Origin: Paragorgia papillata
Lineage: Eukaryota > Cnidaria > Anthozoa > Scleralcyonacea > Coralliidae
Direction: 5' to 3'
NCBI GenBank assembly: GCA_035771165.1
Contig: JAWNZC010000234.1
Coordinates: 2,222,501-2,286,500 of the forward strand
DNA length: 64,000 nucleotides
Position 1 is the first letter of the stretch. Each line of letters opens with the position of its first letter. A program made the position numbers and the translations under genes. The notes under the pieces were generated by a model. That model searched no databases, was not told the origin of the DNA, and saw only the letters and a list, made by a program, of their open reading frames with translations. Below, one piece after another: positions 9,869 to 22,900 of the stretch.

Positions 9869-12800
9869 GTCAGTAAAGGTAAACCCATATCACAGAATAT
9901 TCAGTAAAAAGAACGTAATACAGTAAACACCCACGTGTAAGAACCTAGATTTTTTCAAGTCTGGCAAAATAGGTTCTTATATTTTGGGGTAATTACTGAC
10001 AATTTAGGCAAAATAGGTTCTTAAAATTTCTTTAAGGGAAATGCTATTGTTATATGACCAGATATATAAACCACTTTGTTATAGAGAGATTATACTGTAT
10101 GTACATGTGCATGTATGTAATTTCTGTAATGATGTTTTTATGGAAGGGCCAAATATATAGCAAATTTATATTTTATAGTCCCACATTTTGGCTACAGCAC
10201 TGTTTCATTATTCAGAGTGACTCTTCATATAAGAACCTTGTGGCTTTGGTTGGCTAAACAGGTTCTTATATTTTGGGGTATTAAAATCCAAAATTTCTGC
10301 CTACAGGTTGCAGGGAAAACAAAATGCTCTTTCAAAATCAAGTCAGGACTGACATAGCTGTAGTTTATACTAGGAGACATGCAACTAATATATCAGTTAA
10401 ATCAGTCAAATCCTGGAACACTCTAGGCATTTGATACATTGGACCTTCCCAGGGGTGAGGAATTAAATTTATAACCATGCATTGAATCCGTTGATAAAAA
10501 TACTAGAGGGAGAGGGACACAATTCTGAGCAAAAGGAATTTACGGCTCAAAATATTGGAATATTTTGAGCCGTAAATTCCTTTTGCTCAGAATTGTGTCC
10601 CTCTCCCTCTAGTATTTTTATCAATGGATTCAATGCATGGTTTGTACTTTTTACTTCCACTAAATATTCATACATCTGGGGAGTTGTTAGCCGTGTGATG
10701 GAGTGAGGCTGTGAGGCACGTTGTAAGTTCTTTGCTACTTTTGGATTTGGACAAGAAGTTGAACAACCTTGCCTTTTGATCAAGGTGTTCTTGCACATTG
10801 TTGGTATATTTTGAAATAGACTGACTGACTTTGTAGTTTAACAGTGATCAGATGTGGCTGACAACTGTACATAGCTTCATAAATATGTTCACCAATGTGA
10901 AGTATGTACCACATTCAGCCTTCGATCTGATCTTCCAAGACAAAATGGTGGCCAGTTTTGCTTTGTTTACTGAAGCAGGAGATTTTGTTGATATACAAGG
11001 CTGATGTGCTAGAATAACGAGAAAATTTAACAAAATTAAGTAGACGAGTGTCCACAGGTATGTTTCTTTACAATTTTCTAGCCATCAATTTATTTAAAAG
11101 TTGTAAAAACTGTTTTGTCGACAAATATCGAGACACCAAGTTGCTAGCAGCTGTGTCTTGTTGCTTTTGTATGGAAATATCGAAAACTATAAGAATGTTA
11201 AACTTTTTATTTCATTTGGGAGGTATATGCTAAAACAATTATTCACCTCAGTGTCGGTGAATAGTGTAGATATTCACCTCGCCGCTTTGTGGCTCGGTGA
11301 ATATCCAGCACTATTCACCTCCAACGCTCACTACCCTTGTGGAAGTTTGAGCACTCTGGGCCCATGCGCACTTCACGCTATCTGAATGTACTTCACCGAA
11401 GCTGTCCCACATGCGGTTGTCACCGACGATCGCATGTGTATAAGTAATTGATGAAATTCATTCAGATTGTTCCAAGCTACACTGATGAGCTGTTGTACAG
11501 CGAAACACCGTGTCTGTAGATTGAACTATGTACGCTTCTTCACTTCGGTGTTGTTGAGCACTCTGTGAAGTTGCCGTGGGTACTTATTAGCGATAATGCA
11601 ACGCTCACTACCCTTGTGGAAGTTTGAGCACTCTGGGCCCATGCGCACTTCACGCTATCTGAATGTACTTCACCGAAGCTGTCCCACATGCGGTTGTCAC
11701 CGACGATCGCATGTGTATAAGTAATTGATGAAATTCATTCAGATTGTTCCAAGCTACACTGATGAGCTGTTGTACAGCGAAACACCGTGTCTGTAGATTG
11801 AACTATGTACGCTTCTTCACTTCGGTGTTGTTGAGCACTCTGTGAAGTTGCCGTGGGTACTTATTAGCGATAATGCAACGCTCACTACCCTTGTGGAAGT
11901 TTGAGCACTCTGGGCCCATGCGCACTTCACGCTATCTGAATGTACTTCACCAAAGCTGTCCCACATGCGGTTGTCACCGACGATCGCATGTGTATAAGTA
12001 ATTGATGAAATTCATTCAGATTGTTCCAAGCTACACTGATGAGCTGTTGTACAGCGAAACACCGTGTCTGTAGATTGAACTATATATATATATATATATG
12101 TATGTATATATTTATATGTATATATTTAACAAATAGATTCCATTTTGCCATTGTCTGTACAGTTATAGATGCCAGTGCTGTGAGGAACTTCGTTACAAGT
12201 AACTAGTTACATGTAATCGTTACTTTTTTGAGTAACTTTACCGGTAACTAGTTACTTTTTTCAGAAGGTAACTTGTAACTGTAACTAGTTACAAAAATTA
12301 GTAAAAAGTAACGATAACTAGTTACATCTGCCGTCGAGAGCGCCGTTACTTTTTGCGATATCCACATTACTCTTAAAAGCTGTTTACTTCCGACCTACTC
12401 CCAACCTCGCCGAGTCCAATGAGATTGCGCCGAGTCGTCGTTCAATCTCGTACCCAGGCTCGAATCTTCGTCACACGCCACTGCAATGCATTCTGGACAA
12501 TCTATATGCAAATACATACACGTGCATTTATTCATTCGTCGGCGTGAGCGATTACACACGTAGTAGCGCATCAAGATGTCTTCGGCACAGTTAGTATCTG
12601 TATCTGGATCAAATCCATGGCCGCACGTGGAAAAGATGTTCCAGTTCAAATCAGTAGCGGGACAAACCGTGAAACTTACCTGTTTACTTTGTTCACCGAA
12701 AGTTAAAGAGTGCTCGGCTAGCGTATCATCATTGTCGAATTTGCGTAAACATGTGCAGGTTAGTTGGTCCACATGGTTGTTTTACTATTATAATTTATAA

Positions 12801-15800
12801 ACATTACGCTATTTATTAATGCTTGCGAGGGGTAATATATGTTTGTATTTGTATCATGATCGATTGATCGATATGTCGATATTCGATAACCACTTTTAAG
12901 AACCGCATGTAAGCCGCTTTTGAACCAAGTGTTTAATTTAAACTAACGAGTACGGCGCAGGCCATAACGCAGTCTGCACTCGCAAACTAACCGGTCTCCT
13001 TTTAGACTAGAAGTAGCATATAAGTAATAAGTATGAGTACAAGGGAGTAAACCTACGTTTCGAGCGAAGCAGTTTTAAAGATTGAAATATTATTCACGCG
13101 GCTGAAGGCGACGAAGTGTAAAATATTTTAAAATTTGCATTTTCATTCAGGTCGCGTAAGTGCCAAAAATAGTAACCTCGTGTCTCTATATCTCAATGTT
13201 TTTAGAGAGCCCATCCACGCCAGTTATCGAATTTCAATGAATTGTGTTCTCGATCTCGAAAAAGAAAAGCTTGCAACCTAGTGAGTCAAGGAAATTCGTC
13301 AAAACAACCCAAGGTTGATACCATGCTTACGATCCCATCCAACGCTAACCTGGTTTCACAAGCCAAAGTTGACGACCTTCTGATCGGTTTTATTACCGAG
13401 GGGTTAATGCCTTTTTCAACCGTTGAAATGCCTTCCTTTCAAAGACTTGTAAAAGGACTGCAACCGAATCGGTCGGTTATGTGCAGGGCAACTGTTACAA
13501 AACGAATCGACGAAAAGGCCAATCTGATTAAGAACAATGTGAGAGATGCCATGGCGAAAGTGCAACAAGTTGCAACCACAACTGACTGTTGGACCGCTCG
13601 TCGCCGTTCATATATCGGGGTTACAGCACATTGGATTGACAACGAAACGCTCGACCGAATGAGCGCAGCTCTTGCATGCCGTCGTCTGAAAGGCAGGCAC
13701 ACCCACGATGTTTTAGCTGCAAAACTCGAAGAAATCCATACCGAGCATGAAATTGTCTCAAAGATTGTCAAGACCACAACTGACAATGGGTCGAACTTTG
13801 TAAAGGCATTTTCTGTTTTTGCTGCTAATCTAGAACAACCAGAAGAGCCGGTGGAGACTGAGGAGGATGAATGCACCTTTCATGATGTTTATGACGACCT
13901 GACAGAAGCAGCTGAAAGTTTCGAGTATCAGCTTCCTCCTCATCAACGTTGCGCTGCCCACACCCTTAATCTTGTATCAACAGTAGATGCAGAGAAGGCT
14001 GAGGAAGATCCTATTTACAAACGGCTAACAAGGGGGACTTTTGCAAAATGCCAGGCTCTTTGGAACAAAGCATCTCGCTCAACTCAAGCTGCTGAAGTTG
14101 TTGAAGAAGAGTGCGGTCTTGTTCTCCTGAAGCCTAATGCAACACGCTGGAATTCCATCTTTATGGCTGTTGAACGATTGAACCACATAGCCAAGACAAA
14201 GGGTGAAAATGCCATTCACAAACTCTGCACTGAGTTCAATGTTTCCAAGTAAGTAGTAAGTACCACGTAAGAACTTCTTAATATACAGATCTTTAACAAC
14301 TATTTTTAACGCAACATGTTGCTGCAGCAAAATTCAGGTACGTGTTGTGTTAAAAATAGATATTTATGAATTTTTTCCGTTTAACACCACCCCACTAAGA
14401 AGTTTCTAAATAAAACTGATTGAGAATTAAGAACTAGAACAATTATTATTTGTAAATGTATGTTAAAATTATATGGTTTGATTTTTTTTGTTTACAGACT
14501 GAAACCAGGTGAGATTCAATTTTTGAAAGATTACGCCCAAGTCATGAAGCCCATGGCACAAGCGTTAAACATATTGCAAGGAGAATGCAATCACTCTAAC
14601 GCCTACATGGGCTACCTTGCACCTACTATTGCGTTGCTGAAGGAGAAACTTCACAAGAAGAATGCTATTTCTACTGTGAAACCTCTAGTAAAGGCACTGC
14701 TGGCCGGCATTAACAAGCGATTCGATTATCTTTTTGATGACGAGAAGATAATTGCTGCTGCGATACTTCATCCAAAGTTTAAAAACAACTGGACAAACGA
14801 CGACGATATACTCAAGAAAGGTATAGACAGCTTTGACTAAATTTGAAAAACCATGGGTGGATGACAGGGTATATTGTTCTTTCTTTCTTTATTTAACTAT
14901 AAATGTTACGATTTTTCTTCTTTTTTGGCAGGTATGGACTTCGTCAATGAACGACTGGAAAGTGCCACAGGTGTCGGAGCTGTTCGCGAAGCTGAAACCT
15001 CAATTTCATCTGTTGAAGATGATGAAAACGATTTTTTCTTTAGTAAAAAGAAGACAAGTGCATCTGAACTGCAGTTGTTTCTGGAAAGCAACAATGAAGA
15101 GTTATCTGAATATGCAAGATGGCCGAAGCTGCGCCAGCTTTTCATTGAACTGAACACACCGGTGCCTGCAAGTGCAGCATGTGAAAGGCTGTTCAGCTGC
15201 GCAGGATTAATTTTCAGACCACATCGTTGCTCAATGACTGATCGTAATTTTGAAAATTCTCTTCTGGTCAAATTAAACAATGGTTTTGTCTAATTCACTT
15301 AGATTTGTGTTGGCATTATTTAGAAATCAAATCATTAATTTAATAACTCCTGCTTGACTTTATAATATGTTTTACATAATTATCTCAGCAGGACCCTCAG
15401 CTATTTTGTATTATATTTATAAACTTGTTACCGCAATTCCTTATTCTTATATATCTGTTCAATAATCTAGTAGTTAAATGTTGGTGCCTCTAAGTGTAAA
15501 TATAATAAGCTAATATGATGATAAATAACAAGTACGATGTATGCAGTTCCAAATGCTTTCTCAATTTTAATAGCCAAACGAAAGAATAGGTGTAACTTTG
15601 TAACTAGTTACAAAATTTTTAAAGTAACTTTGTAACTGTAACTAGTTACTTTTTTTTCCTTGTAACTTGTATCGGTAACTAGTTACTTTTCTGATGATGT
15701 AACTGTAACTAGTTACAAAAATTATGTAACTATTACAGCACTGATGTCACAGATGATGTCACAAAAAAGTAGCCCACGAGATGCAGTCGAGTGGGTCACT

Positions 15801-16886
15801 GATGTTCTTACCACGTTGTGACATCCTCTGTGCATCTATAACTGAACAGACAACAAAAAAATGGAATCTATTTGTTTTATACAATAAAAATTTAAAAGGT
15901 TTTTATCGAAATCTTCCTGGATTTTGGGGCAAGCAAGTCAGCTGACGTGATCTGACGTGACCATGTGTCTGTCCACCCAACTTTATATTTGTCTGATGCA
16001 AACACAAGTTAGAGTGAGTTGGGAGAATTGAAAAGTTTATGTGGTTGCATCAGGTTATTTAAACACAGAGCATACACTTTCTATTCCTTTCATGAAATAA
16101 GAACTAAGAAATGTGTTGTGTTTGTTGTCACAACTGTGTTTGCATAACCTTATATAAACGCACAGGGCCGTAGCAAGGGGGGGGGGGGGGGGGGGGGGGT
16201 ATTGGGTAACTTTTACAAAATTGCAATATTCGGAAAACTCACGGATCTATTTGGAAAATTGGCACCTTTTTCTTTAAGACTATTTTGAAAGATTTGTCAA
16301 AATCTACAGATTAAATAAAAAATAAATATACTGGTATGTGGTAACAGAAAACTTGTCGGTCGAATTTAATGCAATAATACTTACACATTAATTACGTTGT
16401 CTAAATTCTCCATTCCCGTTCCCAGTGCCCGCCACACAAACGTGGGCTCTGGGAATGTGAATATTGCAACTTGCAAGGCTCCCACGGGTCCTGTCGTCGC
16501 GCGACCCCTTTGCCGGATGTGAAAGTACGTAACCCGATCCTGACCGCAGCCCATCATGTGCTCATTGTTTTATATTTCCATACGATAGTAAGTATTTATA
16601 CTTTTAACATGATATCATGTGACAGACATTGTAATTGTGTCTTTGATACAAATCTACTGGCATTAATCGGATACATACTTACATTTTGACCGTTTGTGCA
16701 ATTGTTTTAGAATTTATTATATGGATAAAATGTAGTACCGTTACTTTCGTAAGCTAGTAACTGCATGGTAATAAAATAGTTGTTGTTGTCTCTGTTGTTT
16801 TGGCAGTTGGCAAAGTTTTGTGATTATTATTGCAAGATTCGGGGGGGGGGGAAATTTCATTCGGAAATTTTGGGTTGGCACACACA

Positions 16887-16918
<32 letters not shown>

Positions 16919-19900
16919 TACGACATGTTAGCTACGGCCCTGTAAACACAGTACTATTAACTGAACAATCAGATCTTGACATCATCTATTTTATGCCAAC
17001 TAATGTTCACATCTGTCTCTTTGCAGTTCATATCATTGTTGGAGACTTGGGTGATTTACCAAACCTGCCGCAATTCGTAACATCTTTGCTAAATATTGTA
17101 AGTTCAGTTTTTGAAACTGATGTAAAGAATAACTGTAAAGATTTTTTTATTAAGTATCAATATATGATTTATATACAGTTTTTTATCACATTACTACCAT
17201 AATTGATCAACTACTGTACTGAAAATACTTGTTCCACTAATTCATGCTAAAGTGGCCTTTTATTAGGGTTAGTTTGGAGACAGTACAGTACCAGTATGTC
17301 TTTTTAAGTAAGGGGTGCCGTTTTCGGGGGAGGGGGTTGGAAATCTAGAAACGTGGGTTTTTTCATGGTAAACTTGTATAAGATTACATATATGATGAAA
17401 GGACTGTTGCTAGGCTCTCTCAACGCGCGCTGTGAAATGAGAGCTTGCGACAATCCTAGGGGTAAATCGATAACGCCCACTTAATTAATATGCAAACGTC
17501 GCGAATCAAACCAATCACATTCTTCCGGAAGTCTGTGTAAAAGCCCTCTGCCCTCATAATCCGAAGATGTAAATTTGATCAACTATACACGTTACTGAAA
17601 ACTCAAAAAATCTGTTTATAACAAAGCCAGAAGCAATGTAACGCATCTAACGATTATCGCGTGTGTAGTTAGGAGTTCAATATATTCAACTTTAGACTAA
17701 AAACCTGTAGTTCGCTACAGTTTAGCGATGCTAACGCCTAACGTCTCAGTTTGAATCAAATTGAATGTACTAAGATTGGATCATGACAACCTCATATCTT
17801 AGTTTTATAAGTTTGCTATCTCTAATTTGTGGAAGACAAACATAACTAGTTTGATTTTACAAGAAACATTGATAAATCGTTATTCGAGATTAGGTGTCTG
17901 TGATTCACTGCACGGCATTCACTGATCCAGGCGATGGCGACAGAATATCGTCAAGATAGCGCTTCTCGTGTAAATGTAAAAGTTGCAATAGATCAAAACG
18001 AAGACTTTCACGAACTGCTGTATACGAACGAACATGAAATGAGTTACGCTCCTTCGTAGCTAGAGAATGTGCGAAAACCTAACTTATTAAAATGAACATA
18101 TAGACACTTTCAGACGCTTTCAAAGATAGCCGACATATAGAACCAGGTGCGTATCATTATAATCTAAACGGCGACATATTGATAGTTAAGAAATTCAAGT
18201 GTTTTATCAAATTTAGCAAGACTTTCCTTCTGGCTGTTGAATTAAAAAACTGGGTCATTCTGAACTGAATAACTGGTAGCCTCGAGCCAGTCGGCTTCGA
18301 TAATATAAATAATACCAGACGCACTGGCGCACAAATTGGATAATATCAATTAAGTTCCAGACGATAGCACAGACTTTAATGGCAGAAAGAAACTTCGTTT
18401 GAAAAAGAGCTTACCTCATTTAGCATGCAATAATCTTTATTACACGAATTAAGTGAATGTGTAATCTTCTCTTATTAATATATGTTTTGACGTTTTGAAC
18501 GGCACATTATTATTGCGTCAAGCTCGATTTGTGATGAAAGTGACGACACTTGCTTCTGTATTATAAAAGCCAGACACTGACAGACGGAGAGATTCATGGA
18601 GTTTCAAATTCGACCAATAGAAATTCGACCAATAGAAATACGCGGCCTCTGACGGCCGCGAGTGATGAAAAAACCCCATGCTTTGTTGCAGGCCCACATT
18701 TCACAGCAACAGGAGGGCCTAGTGCTCACAGGCTAGACTGTTGCCTACATTCCGTTTCTTGTTAAAAAGACTTATAAAATAATGTAAGCTCGTGAAGATA
18801 CCAGTATTTGTAGATCTTTGAAGATTTGAGAAGTTTAATTTGCTCATGAATACAATGAAAATCTCAATTTAAGGTGCATAACAGTATCGTTTTAAAGCTC
18901 TGTGATAACAGTTTTTCTCTGAAATGATACTACAGTACTATTATTAAATTACTGTATCCATTTTTACCTATATGGATATTTTATAAAAGTGATTTAATGT
19001 ACTATATATACAGTATGTTGGGGAAATTATGCTCTTGGCCATCCCTAACATTTTAGAGCCCTGATGCTCCTATTTTAAGTCACACCAATATTACTTAATT
19101 AAAGATGCACTGGAACTCTGTTCCAGTCATTTAGCTCCAACTGAAAGTAAAATTAAAACTTTAATAGTCATAAAGTGTCTTCTAAGTTTAATACAGAGCG
19201 GTATCCTGAGATAGATATTTGTAGTGATCGAAATATAGTAAGGTTAGATATGCTGCCGAATCAGAGAACGTATTCGAACAAAGGCCATTCGTCAGAGAGA
19301 AACGAAATAGTGTAAACAAGCAATGAGCTGATATAAGAAAGCTAATCATGTGATAAAAAATTAGCCAATCAGATAAAAATAACAATAAATCCAATAATGA
19401 GATGCGAAAAACATTTGCTAGTTCTCACCGTCGATGAGCAAAAGAAGGAGGGGATGTAAAAAGGACGAGCGAGAGTAAAAAAATAGATAAATTAAGTGAA
19501 AACACTGTTTATGTCCGCCCTTGCTAAACACAAACGGCATCTTCAGAAATGTTAAATAAAAGGAAAAAAAAGGATAAATTAAGTGAAAACACTGTTTATG
19601 TCCGCCTTTGCTAAACAAAAACAGCGTCTTCAGAAGTGTTAAAGAAAAGAAAAACGTTCGCTGAGTCCATGAGGATGAATGGTTCCAATTTTGAAAATGA
19701 GACGCTTTTTTGTCTTTTGTGGCTGTCATTCCCACCAGAAATGGGTGAGCACAAACTTTCATGTCCAAAATATGATGGTTGACACTACCAAAATGCCGGG
19801 TGACGGGCCTGCTAACATCATTGTTCCTCGCAGAACGAAGATGATCAGCAAACCTGTCAGATAAACGTCTGGCAGTTTCACCGATGTATAGAGCATGCAG

Positions 19901-22900
19901 CATTTACCGCAAGAAATGCAGTAAATAATGTTGAAAGAGGTGCATATAAAATTATGCCGAATAACAAAATTAGATTTAGGTGCTGAAATAGATTTAGCAG
20001 AGTAGAGAAAAGAACATGATTGTGCATGGTGTACGAGAGCAAGAAAATGTACCCAAGGGCACTATGTACTAAACCATCCCGCATGTTTTTATTACGTCGA
20101 AAAGAGATCAGAGGGTTATCGGAGGGTTATCTTCATCCACACAGTTACCTTCTATTCTCATCCTCTCATCCCAACCACACTAAACAATCCATTCCATACT
20201 CTCAATTTCTGCGAATTCGCCGCCTATATGCAGTGATGACAAAGATTTTGAGACCAATTCTTTGGAAATGAGATCTTTTTTGTCCAACGTGGCTATCCCA
20301 TCTATTAGACACCGATATTCACAAAGCTTCCAGTATTTCCCGTCCGGGCACTTTAAAACAACCATTGGAAAGAGTTTCTATAAAACACCACTAGCTCTCA
20401 TATTTCATCCCTTCAACTACAAAGTTAAGGACATCATTAGCCGTAATTTTCATATCCTAAAGAATGACCCTGAAACGTCAGCCATTTTCACCGATAACCC
20501 TCTGATCTCTTTTCGACGCAATAAAAATATTCGGGATGGTTTAGTACATAGTGCCCTCCCGTGCACGAGAGGCGTAGCCAGGATTTTGTTTCAAGGGGGG
20601 CCAGGAAAAACCTAGGGGGGGGCAGCTTAACTGAGGTATATGAAGCCAAATTTTCTCAGGGGGGGCAGCACTTTTGCCAGGGGGGATGGCTACGCCTCTG
20701 TCGTGCACGATGCTACACAAGTGTTCTTTTCTCTGACTCGATCTGCTACATCTATATCAGGACCTAAATCTAAGTTGTTAATAATCTTTGTTATTCGGCA
20801 TAATTTTACATGCACCTCTTCCAACATTATTTAGTGCATTTCTTGCAGTAAATGCTGCGTGCCATACATCGGTGAAACTGGCAGACGTTTATCTGACATG
20901 TTTGCTGAACATCTTTGTTCTGTGAGGAACAATGGTGTTGACAAGCCCTTCACCCAACATTTTAATAGTGTCAACCATGATATTTTGGACATGAAAGTTT
21001 GTCCCATCTCACCCATTTCTGGGGGTAATGATAGCCCCAAAGGAAAGGAAAAGCGTCTCATTTTCAAAATTGGAATCATTCATCCTCATGGTCTCAACGA
21101 ACGTTTTTCTTTTATTTAACACTTCTGAAAACGCTGTTTTTGTTTAGCAAGGGCGGACATAAATAGTGTTTTCACTTAATTAATTTATCTATCTTTTTAT
21201 TCATCGTTTTTACAGCCCCTTCTTTTTTTGCTCATCGTCGGTGAGAATAGCAAATGTCTTTCGCATCTCATTATTGATTTGCTATTGTTATTTTGCTCTG
21301 ATTGGCTATTTTTTTCGCATCTCATGTTTACACTCTTTACGTTTCTCTCTGACGAAGGGCCTTCCCTCGAAACGTTAGACCACTACGTTCTCTGTTTCGG
21401 CAGTATATCTAACATTTTATACCTAACCGATTGTTGTTTCAACACTGCCAACGCAGCACGCTACTTTTATTTCACTATTTGACTATTTGTAGTGATGTTA
21501 TTTAGATCATGGTAGAATGCTGATAAACAAAGTTTATTGTATTTATGTACTGTTTAATTAACGAGCAGGAGTGTTTTATCAGATATAAAGACACGAGGCG
21601 AAGCCGAGTGTTTTTATATCTGATAAAACACGAACTGCGAGTTTATTGAACGGCTTCAAAAACGAACCACTTGGTAAGTTCATTGGCGCAGTAAGTTTGA
21701 AAAATAACCTTGTCTAAGCCGAGAAAATCAAAGCTAAAGTTTATGTAAATCAGGAGGTATCTTTATCACATATAAAGACACTGATTAAACATTAATTTCT
21801 TTTGAATTTTCCTCATGAATTATTAATGAGTTTTTGAAATCCGTTATGAAATCACTTTATAAAATAAGGTTTCCTGTGCATTTCGCTCCTGTGCATAATA
21901 TGTACTCTTATAAAGGTAAGAAGTGTAAAGGCAAGAAAAGCATATTTCGAGAAATTTGGGCTTCTCAGGATAACAACGCCTTCTGACGTACGCAGATGGA
22001 TCATTGATACTAAAGTCCATTGTTTTTATACCGTAGTTATCCATCTGCGTACGTCATAAGGCATTGTTAAAGATAGCTCAAATTTCTCTAGGAATGAAAT
22101 ATTTATGTAGCCATTGCAAGCTTTCCCTGTTGGCAGAGGTTTCTGCCAACATCCAACACTTTTCTTGTCACGCATGCGCGATGTTTCCTTGACAACTAAG
22201 TTCAGAAGCACGAGATATGCGTGAACAACACGAGGCGATAGCCGAGTGTTTCACCAGCTCTTTTAACTTTCCAAGTATCGTAAAAAACTTTATACCGACT
22301 CTGTGACAAAGTATTCTTATTTCTTTACGGCAGTAATGTTTTAAATAAGAAGTAAAGAGATAAAAACAGGGTTACATAACAGAGCTCAACTGGCTCAGGA
22401 ACGCTAATTGTTACACTCTAGCGCCATCACGTAAACAATACGTTGGTCATTGCGTAAGCACGCTCAGTAGCCAATCAGAATGTGTGTTGTACGAAACCTG
22501 GTTTCAAAACTGGTTTGACACGTCCAAGATCATGGACAGCGGCTACATGAAACAAAGCGTCGGATGTTTGCAGAGGTCTCTTTCCTGCAGAGTGTAGAGA
22601 CCTCTGCCAGCAGGGAATGGCAAACTTTGAATTCATTTCGGATTCTCTTACAATTCTTGGTGAATGCTCTTGCAATGCTTTTCTGTTCGTCAAAAGAAAA
22701 AAACAACGAATTTTTCACTTTAAACCTTCACCATTCGCCTTTCATAAGCAGCCACCAATCCTCGGAAGCAAATAAAAGTAGCGTGCTGCGTTGGCAGTGT
22801 AGAAACAACAATCGAAATATAGTAAGGTTAGATATACTGCCGAAACAGAGAACGTAGGAATCTAACGTTTCGAGGGAAGGCCCTTCGTCAGAGAGAAACG

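Larger units (their letters stand above)
12128..15879. mobile_element. Older foldback element that received the hAT insertion
   Basis: CAAATAGATTCCATTTT at 12130 and its inverse AATGGAATCTATTTG near 15861, together with GTTATAGATGC and GCATCTATAAC, form an outer inverted repeat of about 45 bp around the hAT element. The hAT right flank retains about 90 bp of the host element that the left flank lacks. Confidence 0.6.
20123..21480 (+). pseudogene. Penelope-like retroelement fragment, plus strand, interrupted by a MITE
   Basis: Reads SYLLFSSSHPNHTKQSIPYS, FHPFNYKVKDIISRNFHI and ISFRRNKNIRDGLVHSAL (RT thumb and linker), then after a MITE at 20569-20702 a cysteine cluster (CISCSKC) and PYIGETGRRLSDMFAEHL (GIY-YIG). 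The endonuclease ends with KEKRLIFKIGIIHPHGLNER. Several frame shifts break the N-terminal half; the RT catalytic core is missing. The 3' end has pseudo-LTR sequence. PLEs integrate in permuted, often inverted arrangements, which fits the head-to-head pair here. Confidence 0.82.

Noticed and set aside
13439..15280. Antisense frames of 120-145 codons inside the hAT gene
   Set aside because: They lie opposite the well-supported transposase exons and show no domain of their own.
20831..21079. Minus-strand 82-codon frame opposite the GIY-YIG domain
   Set aside because: Shadow of the plus-strand Penelope endonuclease.
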